In this document: positions 18,554-27,138 of the stretch, piece by piece
Numbering within the stretch: position 1 is the stretch's first letter
Layout: each line of letters starts with the position of its first letter
Source of the DNA: Hyphomicrobiales bacterium
Lineage (GTDB): Bacteria > Pseudomonadota > Alphaproteobacteria > Rhizobiales > Rhizobiaceae
Direction of reading: 5' to 3'
Assembly (NCBI GenBank): GCA_900470805.1
Contig: UCCA01000012.1
Span: 351,102-415,101 of the forward strand
DNA length: 64,000 bases
Notes under the pieces: model-generated
Seen by the model: the letters and a program-made list of their open reading frames with translations, nothing else
Told to the model about the DNA's origin: nothing
Databases searched by the model: none
Program-made: the position numbers and the translations under genes

Positions 18554-20059
18554 TCAAACGAAGAGCGCGACCATAGCCCAATAGAGCATGGCGGCAAGCG
18601 TGGCCGAGGCGGGCACGGTGATCACCCAGGCGGCGATGATCGTCATGAAATGCGAGCGCCGCACCAGACGCCGGCGGCGCACCTCGTAGGTGTTCGGATC
18701 GTCGGGCTCCTCGATCATCCACACCTGCGCCTTGCGGCGCATGTATTCGATCCGGCGCTTGGAGTTGCGGGTGTACCACTCTCGGAAGAAGCCGACGCCG
18801 AACACGGCGCCGACGGCGATATGCGTCGTACTGACGGGGAGCCCGAACCAGGAGGCGACGATCACGGTGATCGCCGTGGCCATCGCCACGCAATAGGCTC
18901 GCATCGGGTTGAGCTTGGTGATCTGCTCGCCGACGAGGCGGATCAGGCGCGGCCCGAACAGCAGCAGGCCGACGGAGATACCGAACGCACCGATCAGCAT
19001 CACCCACAGCGGTGGGCCTGCAACGGCATAGGAGCCGAGCGGCAGGCCGAACGTCACACGCACGATCGCCGAGAGAGGTCCGACGGCGTTCGACACGTCG
19101 TTGGCGCCGTGCGCGAAGGAGAGCAGCGCCGCCGATCCGATCAGCGGCAGCTGGAACAGCACGCGCAGCGAGCTGTTGCGGTTCTCCAGACCCTCGGCGC
19201 GCCTGTGCACCAGCGGGCGCGCGACCAGCCAGCCTACGAGGCCAGCAGCCATGCCGAGCAGCACGATCGTCAACGACGAGAAGGCGTTGGCTGCTTCCAG
19301 CTGCAGGATCATGTAGGCGGTGAAGCTGCCGACCATCAGCGCGATCAGGACCGGTACCCAACGCTTGGCCGAGGTGATCTTGTCCTCGCGGTAGATGATC
19401 GTCGTCTTGACGAAGTAAAGCATGCCGGCGGCGATCACGCCGGCGATCAGCGGCGAGGTCACCCAGCTGGAGGTGATCTCCGCCATCACCTTCCAGTTGA
19501 CGGGACCTGTTCCCATGGCGCCGACGCCTGCGCCGATCACCGCGCCGACGATCGAGTGGGTGGTCGAAACGGGAGCGTTCAGCCATGTCGCGAGGTTGAT
19601 CCACAAGGCGGCCGCCATCAGCGCCGCCATCATGATCCATGCCAGCATGCCGGCGGGGATTTGCGATGCGTCGAGAATGCTCGACGATATGGTCTTGACC
19701 ACCGCGCCGCCGGCAATCGTTGCCCCGAGGATCTCGAAGATCGCCGCGATAACAAGCGCCTGGCCCATGGTCATGGCGCGGGCGCCGACGGCAGCACCGA
19801 CGTTGTTGGTGACGTCGTTGGCGCCGATGTTCATGGCCATGTAGGCGGCAAGCGCCGCCGCCGCGATCACCAGCCCGGCACCCGGCCGGTCGAACACGTA
19901 GACCGCCGCGAACAGCATGGCGAGGCCAAGGAACACGAAGCCGATCCCCGGCGCCACCAGCTTCCGCGAGACGTATTTCGACGCGTCCTCGACCTGCGTG
20001 AGCTTGTCGAGATCCTTGTCGAGCGTTCGTTTCGTGAGCGTGGTGGGGCGTTCGGGCAT
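18554..20059 (-). CDS. pit: Low-affinity inorganic phosphate transporter, PiT family
   Basis: PiT transporters import metal-phosphate with protons or sodium. This 501-residue protein has about 10-12 membrane segments and both internal-repeat signatures: G-A-N-D-V-T-N-N-V-G-A-A-V-G-A (first half) and G-A-N-D-V-S-N-A-V-G-P-L-S-A-I (second half), plus the two P-V-S-T-T-H segments. A ~40-residue polar, charged N-terminal extension precedes TM1. No partner pap/DUF47 regulator gene is next to it, unlike the orfA-pit pair of Sinorhizobium. Confidence 0.95.
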   Translation of the reverse strand: MPERPTTLTKRTLDKDLDKLTQVEDASKYVSRKLVAPGIGFVFLGLAMLFAAVYVFDRPGAGLVIAAAALAAYMAMNIGANDVTNNVGAAVGARAMTMGQALVIAAIFEILGATIAGGAVVKTISSSILDASQIPAGMLAWIMMAALMAAALWINLATWLNAPVSTTHSIVGAVIGAGVGAMGTGPVNWKVMAEITSSWVTSPLIAGVIAAGMLYFVKTTIIYREDKITSAKRWVPVLIALMVGSFTAYMILQLEAANAFSSLTIVLLGMAAGLVGWLVARPLVHRRAEGLENRNSSLRVLFQLPLIGSAALLSFAHGANDVSNAVGPLSAIVRVTFGLPLGSYAVAGPPLWVMLIGAFGISVGLLLFGPRLIRLVGEQITKLNPMRAYCVAMATAITVIVASWFGLPVSTTHIAVGAVFGVGFFREWYTRNSKRRIEYMRRKAQVWMIEEPDDPNTYEVRRRRLVRRSHFMTIIAAWVITVPASATLAAMLYWAMVALFV

Positions 20060-20123
20060 GCTGTTCCTTGTGACTGAATCCTGCTTTAGCGCCGCTGAGT
20101 CTAGCAGCGCAAGATGGCAGGAT

Positions 20124-20645
20124 TCACTCAGCCGGAATTTGCATCAGCGCGCCTGCGTCTGGATGCGTCATGCGACGTTTGAACAGCAGAAACAGGTCGC
20201 GCAGCTCGGGTTCGTTCACCCGCTTCGCCGCCTCGTCGCAGGAGACCCAGTCGAACTTGCGCTCGCCCTTCTCCTTGAAGTTCTTGGCGACGGTCGAGAC
20301 CTCGAGCACATAGACCTGCACCTTGCAGGTCACCTTCAGCCCGTTCTTCAGCACCTTCGGATAGTGGTAGCAGCCGATCGTGTCGCTCTCCACCGTGCCG
20401 CGCACGCCGGCCTCTTCGTAAGCCTCGCGGGCGGCGACCTCGTAGGCCGTTTTCCCATCCATCGGCCAGCCCTTTGGGATGACCCAGCGGCCGGTGTCGC
20501 GGCTGGTCAGAAGCAGAACCTCGACAGCGCCGCTTTTGCCCTTCACCCGATAGCAGAGCGCAGCATATTGCTGGCGCGGAGGGCGCCGGAACATCAGCTG
20601 TACGTCAGAGGCGAGGCGGGCAAGTAGGGTCAACGGTCGGGTCAC
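20124..20645 (-). CDS. Nudix hydrolase (DIPP-like)
   Basis: The 173-residue protein carries a Nudix box beginning P-K-G-W-P-M-D-G-K-T and ending R-E-A-Y-E-E-A-G-V. It matches G-x5-E-x7-R-E-U-x-E-E-x-G-U except that the first Glu is Lys; the three metal-binding Glu of R-E-x-x-E-E are kept. The small extra C-terminal helices fit the diphosphoinositol-polyphosphate/diadenosine polyphosphate hydrolase-like group, but substrate is unknown. The start is a GTG; a shorter start at the Met of MFRRPPRQQ is possible. It is divergent from the SAHH-like gene. Confidence 0.85.
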   Translation of the reverse strand: MTRPLTLLARLASDVQLMFRRPPRQQYAALCYRVKGKSGAVEVLLLTSRDTGRWVIPKGWPMDGKTAYEVAAREAYEEAGVRGTVESDTIGCYHYPKVLKNGLKVTCKVQVYVLEVSTVAKNFKEKGERKFDWVSCDEAAKRVNEPELRDLFLLFKRRMTHPDAGALMQIPAE

Positions 20646-21078
20646 CTTTATCGGTTGTTTGCGTATATTAGTGTCTCATGGAAAGCTTGCGCGATCCATG
20701 CGTGCCATTTTGTTTCGGTTCGGACTGGATATTATCAATAGAGCCTTTCGTTTTGGTTTCGGTTCAAGGAAACCGTCACCGAATGCTCTATTTCCGTCAC
20801 GTCGCGTGCGATTTAATATGATCTCGACTTTCGTCTTAATCAATGTCGCCATTGGGCGGTGGACAGATAGATCGAGACAGTGGCTATTGTGCGTCGGTTC
20901 TCCACAAAAAAGATTGCCGGCTAATGTCTGCGGCGGCCGGTTTCGAGCCAAAATCCCTGATGTTGCAGGTGTCTCGGAAGAATCAGCCGAGAGGTTTTTC
21001 TGATTCGTTTGCAGAATTATGTCCATGGCAGCCATCCGTCATTCGGCCTAACATGCGTCGAAAGTCAGGAGGACCACC
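20646..21078. other. Intergenic region between divergent Nudix and SAHH-like genes
   Basis: No convincing gene is seen in these 433 bp; both long open frames across it have random-looking composition. The sequence is AT-richer than its surroundings and should hold both divergent promoters. A small inverted repeat GGTTTC/GAAACC occurs near 20755-20772. AGGAGGA (21069-21075) is a strong ribosome site for the 21079 gene. Confidence 0.5.
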
Positions 21079-22236
21079 ATGACATCGGACAAGACGCGCA
21101 TCGACTGGATCGGCGGCAGCTGCCGGCTGCTGCAGGCAACCGCCGCCGAGTTCCGGCGGACCAGACCCTTCGAGGGACTGACCATCGGCACCGGCATTCA
21201 CCTGGAGCCGAAGACCGTGGCGCTGCTGATGACGCTTGCCGCCGGCGGCGCCCGTCTTGTCTGCACCGGCAATCTCAACAGCACACAGCCGGCAACGGTC
21301 GAGTTTCTGCGCGCTGAGGGCATGACCGTGTTCGCCACGCAGACCACCGATCCCGTCGCCCATCACCAGAGCCTTGAGGCCGTGGTCGCCGAAAAGCCCG
21401 ATCTGCTGCTCGACAATGGCGGCGATCTCTTCGCTATCGCGGCCGAAAGCCCCTATGCCAGTCTGCTCGGCGGCACCGAAGAAACCACCTCCGGCCGCAC
21501 CCGGCTGCTGCCGTTGCGCGAGCGGCTGGCGATGCCGATCCTCGTCATCAACGACAGCCCGATCAAGCAGTTCGCCGAAAACAGGCATGCGGTTGGCCAG
21601 AGCCTGTTCGAAAGCTACATGCGCTTCACCAACCGCTCCACCAACGGCAAGCGCGTCACCGTGTTCGGCTATGGCGCCTGCGGCAAGGGCACGGCGGCCT
21701 GCTTCCGCAATGCCTTCAGCCAGGTCAGCGTCGTCGATATCGACCCGGTCACAACGCTGGAAGCCCATCTCGACGGTTTCCTGACGCCGCTGCGCGACGA
21801 GGCCATCCGCTCCGCCGATGTGCTGATATCAGTCACCGGCCACCCCGATATAATCACCGCAACCGATCTGTCGCTGGTCAAGCATGGCGCCATTCTCTTG
21901 AACGGCGGCCACTTCCCCAACGAGATGGACGTCGCCGCCTTCCGGGCGCACCCCGATGTCGTCGCCACCGATCGCTATCAGGCGGACAGCATCGAAACGC
22001 TCAATCTGAAGGACGGCCGCGCCATCCACATCCTCGGCGGCGGCCACATGGCCAACCTCGCCGGCCCGCGCCCGCTCGGCAACTCGGCGGAATCCATGGA
22101 TCTCGGCTTCACCTTGCAGGTTCGCTGCCTCGAACGCGTGGCAAGGCGCGGCGTCGGCCCTGAGGCCTGCATCGTGCCGGTGCCCGCCGATATCGATGCG
22201 ATGGTGGCCAGCGCCTATCTGAATCTGGCGCGATAG
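21079..22236 (+). CDS. Divergent S-adenosylhomocysteine hydrolase-like protein
   Basis: The 385-residue protein follows the adenosylhomocysteinase fold: G-T-G-I-H-L-E-P-K-T near residue 36, D-N-G-G-D-L, E-E-T-T-S-G-R-T-R-L, N-D-S-P-I-K, the NAD loop V-F-G-Y-G-A-C-G-K-G and V-T-G-H-P-D-I-I. True AhcY is ~430-470 residues and has K-S-K-F-D-N after N-D-S-V-T; here the Lys aligned with human Lys186 is kept but the Asp190 position is Glu (K-Q-F-A-E-N). The C-terminal Lys/Tyr tail that completes the partner subunit's NAD site is absent. It is therefore a paralogue that may act on another nucleoside or have lost activity. The gene stands alone with a strong ribosome site. Confidence 0.8.
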   Translation: MTSDKTRIDWIGGSCRLLQATAAEFRRTRPFEGLTIGTGIHLEPKTVALLMTLAAGGARLVCTGNLNSTQPATVEFLRAEGMTVFATQTTDPVAHHQSLEAVVAEKPDLLLDNGGDLFAIAAESPYASLLGGTEETTSGRTRLLPLRERLAMPILVINDSPIKQFAENRHAVGQSLFESYMRFTNRSTNGKRVTVFGYGACGKGTAACFRNAFSQVSVVDIDPVTTLEAHLDGFLTPLRDEAIRSADVLISVTGHPDIITATDLSLVKHGAILLNGGHFPNEMDVAAFRAHPDVVATDRYQADSIETLNLKDGRAIHILGGGHMANLAGPRPLGNSAESMDLGFTLQVRCLERVARRGVGPEACIVPVPADIDAMVASAYLNLAR

Positions 22237-22484
22237 GCGTGCTGGCGGACGGCGCCATGATGACAGGAGGCCCGAGAAACTTACGGGTAAGAAATTCAAG
22301 GGTGGGAAATTTAGCGGCCAGAAAAACTTAAGGGTTTGGCGCTAGCCTAGAGCCATTCCGAGGAAACCGCCGCGCGGTCTCGTGGAAGTGCGTGAAAACA
22401 AAAGCCTGGAGTGTCCTTGGCGGCTTGCGCCGTCGGATACACTGCAGGACGGCCGGATTGCCCGGTCGCACATGGAGCATAGCA

Positions 22485-22922
22485 ATGCATCGTTTCATCC
22501 TGGCGCTCACCGCTTTTCTCGGCGCCGCACAGATGGCGCACGCCGACAGCCGCTTCTTCTGTTCCGCCGACGACACGGGCGTTCGTTTCACGGTCGAAAG
22601 CGGCTTCAAGGCAGAACCTGGCCACGAACTCAATCACTTCCGTGGCGCCCTGATCCTCAAGAATGAGGCCGCGCCGCAGCCGCTTGGCCGCATCACGCTC
22701 GATTCCGACAGCCTCACCAATCGCTGGTCGCATGATGGCGAACTCAGGGTCGAGGTTCTCTATGATGGTGGCAAGGCGGCGGGCGGCCAGACGGTCAATC
22801 TCGTGGTCTCCGCCGAACAGCGCAATGGCGCGACGGCGTTCTCCGGCGTCTACGATCTGACGGTCGCCGGCGGCGAGAAGCCGCTGGTTCTGAGCGGCAA
22901 GGTCAGCTGCGGCTCGAAATAG
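22485..22922 (+). CDS. Secreted hypothetical protein
   Basis: Starting at the ATG at 22485 (GGAG 7 bp upstream) gives 145 residues with a clean signal peptide M-H-R-F-I-L-A-L-T-A-F-L-G-A-A-Q-M-A-H-A-D. The frame is open 31 codons further upstream but that segment is basic and not conserved-looking. The mature part is predicted mostly beta (alternating patterns L-R-V-E-V-L-Y, T-V-N-L-V-V-S-A, Y-D-L-T-V) and contains two cysteines (F-F-C-S and V-S-C-G) near its ends that may form a disulfide. Function unknown; likely periplasmic. Confidence 0.75.
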   Translation: MHRFILALTAFLGAAQMAHADSRFFCSADDTGVRFTVESGFKAEPGHELNHFRGALILKNEAAPQPLGRITLDSDSLTNRWSHDGELRVEVLYDGGKAAGGQTVNLVVSAEQRNGATAFSGVYDLTVAGGEKPLVLSGKVSCGSK

Positions 22923-22952
22923 GCGGCCGGCAAGCCAGCCGCCTTTCTTTTC
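22921..22952 (+). terminator. Terminator overlapping the stop of the 22485 gene
   Basis: AGGCGGC (22921-22927) pairs with GCCGCCT (22938-22944), followed by TTCTTTTC. The stem begins inside the stop codon. Confidence 0.75.
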
Positions 22953-22972
22953 AAATCGGGTTCGTACGGCGA

Positions 22973-23644
22973 TCAGCCGCCGAAGATGGTGCGCAGCACG
23001 TCGATGCCGCGATCCTGGAACGCGACGTTGCCCTGCTTGTTGCCGGGGCCGACGACGATCACCTTCGTACCGACAGGAACGCGGCTATAGAGATCCGCAA
23101 CGTCGTCATTGACCATGCGGATGCAGCCCGACGACAGGTTGAGGCCGATCGTCCATGGCTGGTTGGTGCCGTGGATGCGGAAGATAGTGTCGCGGCCGCC
23201 CTGATAGAGATACATGGCGCGCGCGCCGAGAGGGTTGTCCGGGCCACCCGGCTGCACGGCCGGTAGGTTGTGGCCGGCGCGGGCTTCGCGGGCGCGCATT
23301 TCGGCCGGCGGTGTCCATGTGGGCCACTCCGCCTTGCGGCCGATCTTCACCACGCCCGACCAGCCGAAGCCTTCACGGCCGACGCCGATGCCGTAGCGGG
23401 TCGCCTTGTTGCGGCCTTCGACGAGGTAGAGATACTTGTTGGTCGTGTCGACGATAACGGTGCCGGGTGCCTCGTCGGTGACCAGACGGACGACGCGCTT
23501 CTTGAACTGCGGTTTCATCTGCTGCGTATGCTTGACGCCCCGAACGGCATCGGTCGCCGTCATCACGGGCTCGGCGCTGGCAACGGCCACCATACTGGAC
23601 ATCGCCACGGCGAAAGCCGTCGCGAGCAGTGACAATTTCTTCAT
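22973..23644 (-). CDS. L,D-transpeptidase (YkuD domain)
   Basis: L,D-transpeptidases make 3-3 peptidoglycan cross-links or attach proteins to peptidoglycan in the periplasm. The 223-residue protein has a signal peptide (M-K-K-L-S-L-L-A-T-A-F-A-V-A ... A-S-A) and a YkuD domain from about residue 55: V-I-V-D-T-T-N-K-Y-L-Y-L-V, then I-H-G-T-N-Q-P-W-T-I and the catalytic S-S-G-C-I-R-M with its Cys, His and Arg. It is followed on the same strand (upstream) by a close paralogue at 23768-24508. Confidence 0.94.
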   Translation of the reverse strand: MKKLSLLATAFAVAMSSMVAVASAEPVMTATDAVRGVKHTQQMKPQFKKRVVRLVTDEAPGTVIVDTTNKYLYLVEGRNKATRYGIGVGREGFGWSGVVKIGRKAEWPTWTPPAEMRAREARAGHNLPAVQPGGPDNPLGARAMYLYQGGRDTIFRIHGTNQPWTIGLNLSSGCIRMVNDDVADLYSRVPVGTKVIVVGPGNKQGNVAFQDRGIDVLRTIFGG

Positions 23645-23767
23645 TTCAATTCCCCTCTAGGCAAGATCGCTGGCAAGGCTAATCGATTTGAGGGGGAATT
23701 CAAGGTAAAGAAACCCTGAAAATGCAGGGCAGGCGGCGAGGAACGTGCCTCGCCGCCTGTCGAAAGT

Positions 23768-24508
23768 TCAGATGACGATGACGCGGGTGCCGACCTTGAC
23801 GCGTTCGTAGAGGTCGACGACGTCCTCGTTGCGCAGGCGGATGCAGCCCGAAGAGACCGCGCTGCCGATCGTCCATGGCGCGTTGGTGCCATGGATGCGG
23901 TAGAGCGTCGAGCCGAGATACATGGCGCGGGCGCCGAGCGGATTTTCCGGTCCGCCATCCATCCGCGCTGGTAGATAGTGGCCCTTGGCGGCTTCGCGGC
24001 CGATCATCTCGGACGGCGGCGTCCAGTCCGGCCACTCCGCCTTGCGAGTAATGGTGTGGGCGCCGGCCCATTCGAAGCCGGGCTTGCCGACGCCGACGCC
24101 GTAGCGACGCGCCTTGCCGTTGTCCATGACGAGATAGAGGAAGCGGTTGTTGGTATCGATGACAATCGTGCCGGGCCGCTCCTTGGTCTGGTACTCGACC
24201 ATCTGCGGCAGGAACTGCGGCTCGATCCGACCGCGAATGGCGGGCACGCCGGGATTGATCGCCGAGACCGGCTGGGCCGCCGGCGCACGACGCACGGCGC
24301 GCGGCGCAAACAGCCCGCGCTGCTGCACCATCACAGGGCGCTGATAGACGACAGGGCGGACATTGCCGCCGCCAAGCTGCATGATCCACGGTGCGGCGAG
24401 ATCGGGGCTGAGCACCACGGGCGGACGGGAGACGTAACGGTCGTCGCCAAGGGCGGCCGTGGAAAAGACGCCGAGCAGGGCTGCGGCGAGCAAAACGGAT
24501 TTCATCAT
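23768..24508 (-). CDS. L,D-transpeptidase (YkuD domain), tandem paralogue
   Basis: This 246-residue protein has a signal peptide (M-K-S-V-L-L-A-A-A-L-L-G-V-F-S-T-A-A-L-G), a ~70-residue Arg/Pro-rich linker and a YkuD domain with V-I-D-T-N-N-R-F-L-Y-L-V, I-H-G-T-N-A-P-W-T-I-G and the catalytic S-S-G-C-I-R-L. It is about half identical by eye to the 22973-23644 product over the catalytic domain, so the pair arose by tandem duplication. A second Met immediately follows the first and could be the real start. In Rhizobiales, 3-3 cross-links dominate the wall and several such paralogues are normal. Confidence 0.93.
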   Translation of the reverse strand: MMKSVLLAAALLGVFSTAALGDDRYVSRPPVVLSPDLAAPWIMQLGGGNVRPVVYQRPVMVQQRGLFAPRAVRRAPAAQPVSAINPGVPAIRGRIEPQFLPQMVEYQTKERPGTIVIDTNNRFLYLVMDNGKARRYGVGVGKPGFEWAGAHTITRKAEWPDWTPPSEMIGREAAKGHYLPARMDGGPENPLGARAMYLGSTLYRIHGTNAPWTIGSAVSSGCIRLRNEDVVDLYERVKVGTRVIVI

Positions 24509-24718
24509 CGGACGAACTCTCTACAATGGCCGAAAATGGACGGGCGGCATCCGCCACCTGCCGATCATGCTGCCACCCCGTTCGCCAGCGAATCGTAAAT
24601 TCGCATTCATTAAAAGCCGAAGCGGCCCATAAACTTTTCGTCAGGGTTATCGTTCGGTTTGGAAAGAAGGTTGCCAAATGGTAAAGCCGGATTCGCAGCG
24701 CAGAAACGAACGGGACAG

Positions 24719-25348
24719 ATGAGCGACACGGGCATCACGACAGGCGAGGACGGCAAGCAGCGCTGTCACTGGCACGGAAACCTGCCGGACTATCTGCGCT
24801 ATCACGACGAAGAGTGGGGCAGACCGGTTACCAACGATATCCGGCTGTTCGAGAAGATTTGCCTCGAAGGCTTCCAGTCCGGCCTCTCCTGGCTGACGAT
24901 CCTGCGCAAGCGCGACAATTTCCGCGCTGCCTTCGCCGGTTTCGATTTCGACAAGGTGGCGCTGTTCGACGATGCCGATATTGAGCGCTGCGTGACGGAC
25001 GCCGGCATCATCCGCCACCGCGGCAAGATCGTCTCGACCATCAACAATGCCAGGCGCGCCATCGAGATGCGCCAGGAGTTCGGCTCGCTCGCCCATTATT
25101 TCTGGAGCTATGAACCGGGCCACAACGAACGGCCCAAGGTCGTCGATCGCGCCGCCATAATGGCCAATCCGACGACGCCGACCTCGGTCGCAATCTCCAA
25201 GAATCTGAAGAAGCGCGGCTGGACCTTTGTTGGTCCGACCACAGTTTACGCATTCATGCAGGCAATGGGTCTCGTCAACGATCACGTCGAAGGCTGTTTC
25301 TGCCGACCCGAGGTAGAGGCGATGCGCGAGGCATTGGTACGTCCATGA
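24719..25348 (+). CDS. tag: DNA-3-methyladenine glycosylase I
   Basis: Tag removes 3-methyladenine from alkylated DNA in base-excision repair. The 209-residue product from the ATG at 24719 has the family's structural zinc ligands: Cys in Q-R-C-H-W-H-G near the N-terminus, His in Y-L-R-Y-H-D-E-E-W-G, and His/Cys in N-D-H-V-E-G-C-F-C near the C-terminus. The core L-F-E-K-I-C-L-E-G-F-Q-S-G-L-S-W-L-T-I-L-R-K-R and V-G-P-T-T-V-Y-A-F-M-Q-A are diagnostic. The TTG 20 codons upstream is less likely. Its stop overlaps the next start by 4 bp (ATGA). Confidence 0.95.
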   Translation: MSDTGITTGEDGKQRCHWHGNLPDYLRYHDEEWGRPVTNDIRLFEKICLEGFQSGLSWLTILRKRDNFRAAFAGFDFDKVALFDDADIERCVTDAGIIRHRGKIVSTINNARRAIEMRQEFGSLAHYFWSYEPGHNERPKVVDRAAIMANPTTPTSVAISKNLKKRGWTFVGPTTVYAFMQAMGLVNDHVEGCFCRPEVEAMREALVRP

Positions 25349-25833
25349 AACGATTGATGATCATTGCCGCTGCGGGCCTGCTGCTGGCGTCATCGGCCGT
25401 TGCTCAGACGCCCGATCTGCAGCCTGGCGAGAAGCTGGAGAAGCTGCAGTTTCCGGCGGCGACGATGGCGCTCAAGGGCTGGACCAAGTTCGGCAACAGC
25501 CGGGTCTACACGCTGCCGGTCAAGGCCGGCCAGCATGTGAAGATCGACTTCTCCACGAAGAGCCAGTTCGCCTACCTGGCGATCTTCGATCTCGCCTCTC
25601 CCGACGACGAGGCGATCTTTGGCACCGACGAGGACGGCCAGAGCTACAACGTCACGGTCAAGGAAGACGCCACATGGCTGCTGCGCCCCTATTATTCGAA
25701 GGCGTCGCCACGCCGCGGCCTTGGCGCGCCCTACACCATTCTGGTCGAGCCTCAGCCGAAAGAGCCAGCACCCGCCGAACCGCCGCCCGCCGACGAGAGC
25801 AGGCCGGCGCCGCTTTTCCCGCCACGCCAGTAA
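25345..25833 (+). CDS. Secreted hypothetical protein coupled to tag
   Basis: This 162-residue protein has a signal peptide (M-K-R-L-M-I-I-A-A-A-G-L-L-L-A-S-S-A-V-A-Q). The mature part has an aromatic beta-rich core (V-Y-T-L-P-V-K-A-G-Q-H-V-K-I-D-F, F-A-Y-L-A-I-F-D) reminiscent of bacterial pre-peptidase C-terminal or similar jelly-roll modules, and ends in a Pro-rich tail (P-A-P-A-E-P-P-P). The ATGA overlap with tag implies translational coupling, though a periplasmic protein and a DNA glycosylase have no obvious shared role. Function unknown. Confidence 0.78.
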   Translation: MKRLMIIAAAGLLLASSAVAQTPDLQPGEKLEKLQFPAATMALKGWTKFGNSRVYTLPVKAGQHVKIDFSTKSQFAYLAIFDLASPDDEAIFGTDEDGQSYNVTVKEDATWLLRPYYSKASPRRGLGAPYTILVEPQPKEPAPAEPPPADESRPAPLFPPRQ

Positions 25834-25840
25834 GCCGAGC

Positions 25841-26545
25841 TCAGCCGAGCATGTCGATCAGCCCGCGCAACTCGCCGAGATGCTCGATCTTGCGAAAGCG
25901 CGGCGCCTCGCTCGGCTCTTCGACATGCTCCAAAACCCAGGTCAGCTCGTGCGGCACGAACACGCCGTAGCTGCCGGCGGCGATCGCCGGCACGATGTCG
26001 GACTTCAGCGAATTGCCGACCATCATCGCCCGTTCCGGCCCGCCGCCGATCTTCGAGAAGATCCGGCGATAGGTGACCGCCGTCTTGTCGGAGACGATCT
26101 CGACGGCATGAAAGAAGTCGCCGAGGCCCGATTGCGCCAGCTTGCGCTCCTGATCGAACAGGTCGCCCTTGGTGATCATGACGAGCAGATAGGTGTCGGC
26201 AAGCGCCGCCAGCGTCTCGCGGGCATGCGGCATCGTCTCGACGGGGTGTGAGAGCAGGTCGCGGCCGGTATCGAGGATCTGCGCGATCACCGAGGCAGGA
26301 ACCTTGCCCTCGGTGATCTCTATCGCCGTCTCGATCATCGACAGGGTAAAACCCTTGATGCCGAAGCCGTAGTGCTGGAGATTGCGCTTCTCGGCTGCGA
26401 GCAGCCGCTCCGAAATCGAAGCACCGTCGGCAAAATCGGCAAGCAGGTCGGTGAAATGGGTTTCCGTCAGCCGGTAGAACTGCTCGTTCTGCCAGAGCGT
26501 GTCGTCGGCGTCGAAGCCGATCGTCGTCAGTGTGCGTGATGTCAT
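25841..26545 (-). CDS. HAD superfamily hydrolase
   Basis: This 234-residue protein starts at the ATG at 26543-26545 (MTSRTLTTIGFDADDTL). The motifs are HAD I F-D-A-D-D-T-L, II V-M-I-T-K-G-D, III Lys in V-S-D-K-T and IV V-G-N-S-L-K-S-D. A helical cap sits between I and II (subclass I). It resembles YjjG/phosphoglycolate-phosphatase-like enzymes acting on small phosphomonoesters. Convergent with the secreted protein at 25345 (7-bp gap). Confidence 0.9.
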   Translation of the reverse strand: MTSRTLTTIGFDADDTLWQNEQFYRLTETHFTDLLADFADGASISERLLAAEKRNLQHYGFGIKGFTLSMIETAIEITEGKVPASVIAQILDTGRDLLSHPVETMPHARETLAALADTYLLVMITKGDLFDQERKLAQSGLGDFFHAVEIVSDKTAVTYRRIFSKIGGGPERAMMVGNSLKSDIVPAIAAGSYGVFVPHELTWVLEHVEEPSEAPRFRKIEHLGELRGLIDMLG

Positions 26546-26610
26546 AGGCGCACTCTCTTGTTTACCCGGCAACACTTAGGTGGCGGCCGGCATCAGGGCA
26601 AGGGAGCGGA

Positions 26611-27138
26611 CTACTGATAGACGATGGCGCCGATAAACCGCGGACGCGAAAATGCCGTTTCCGCGAAGGTCATCGTCCCGAAGCCGATGATCGAGCTCAT
26701 GGCGGTATAGCTCGTCGTGCCCTCGATATAGACGACGGAATCGCCGTCGGTCAGTTGTGGCAGCGTCGTCGCGCTCAGAACCTGCGGCTTCAGTAACCCT
26801 GCCGTGCCGCTCTCCTTCGTCCAGTCGAGCTTGTAGGCGCCGGCCGTCTTCTTGATGCTCGATATCCGCAGCGCCATCGGCGCCGAACTGTTCTGCTGCA
26901 GGTGCGTGAAGACGCTGTAGAGATTGGCGACGAAAGTGTTGTCGACGGAGGTCTGCCGCGAGATCACGTCGGCGACGATGCCGTTCGCCTGCACGATGTT
27001 CTGATAGGTGCGGTACATGTCGAACACGGTGATGCTGGCCAGGAAGAAGAACAGCATCATCGGCGCGATCAGCGCGAATTCGATGCCCGAGGTGCCGGCG
27101 CGTTCGCGGATCAGTTGGCGGAGGAGGCGCTTGATCAT
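26611..27138 (-). CDS. TadE/TadG-like pilus assembly protein
   Basis: The 175-residue protein opens with a basic stretch followed by the TadE signature G-T-S-G-I-E-F-A-L-I-A-P-M-M-L-F-F-F-L-A-S (single membrane helix preceded by the pseudopilin-like G-x-x-x-I-E-F). The rest is periplasmic and beta-rich. Its start overlaps the stop of the second TadE-like gene by one base (TGATG), so it is the last gene of a coupled trio. TadE-type minor pseudopilins assist assembly of Flp/Tad pili. Confidence 0.88.
   Translation of the reverse strand: MIKRLLRQLIRERAGTSGIEFALIAPMMLFFFLASITVFDMYRTYQNIVQANGIVADVISRQTSVDNTFVANLYSVFTHLQQNSSAPMALRISSIKKTAGAYKLDWTKESGTAGLLKPQVLSATTLPQLTDGDSVVYIEGTTSYTAMSSIIGFGTMTFAETAFSRPRFIGAIVYQ

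Noticed and set aside
18062..20077. 671-codon open frame on the plus strand across rsmE and pit
   Set aside because: His/Asp/Gly/Arg-rich antisense shadow of the transporter and methyltransferase genes; no domain structure.
20659..21035. Two opposing ~115-codon frames between the Nudix and SAHH-like genes
   Set aside because: Random composition, no ribosome site, lower GC typical of intergenic sequence.
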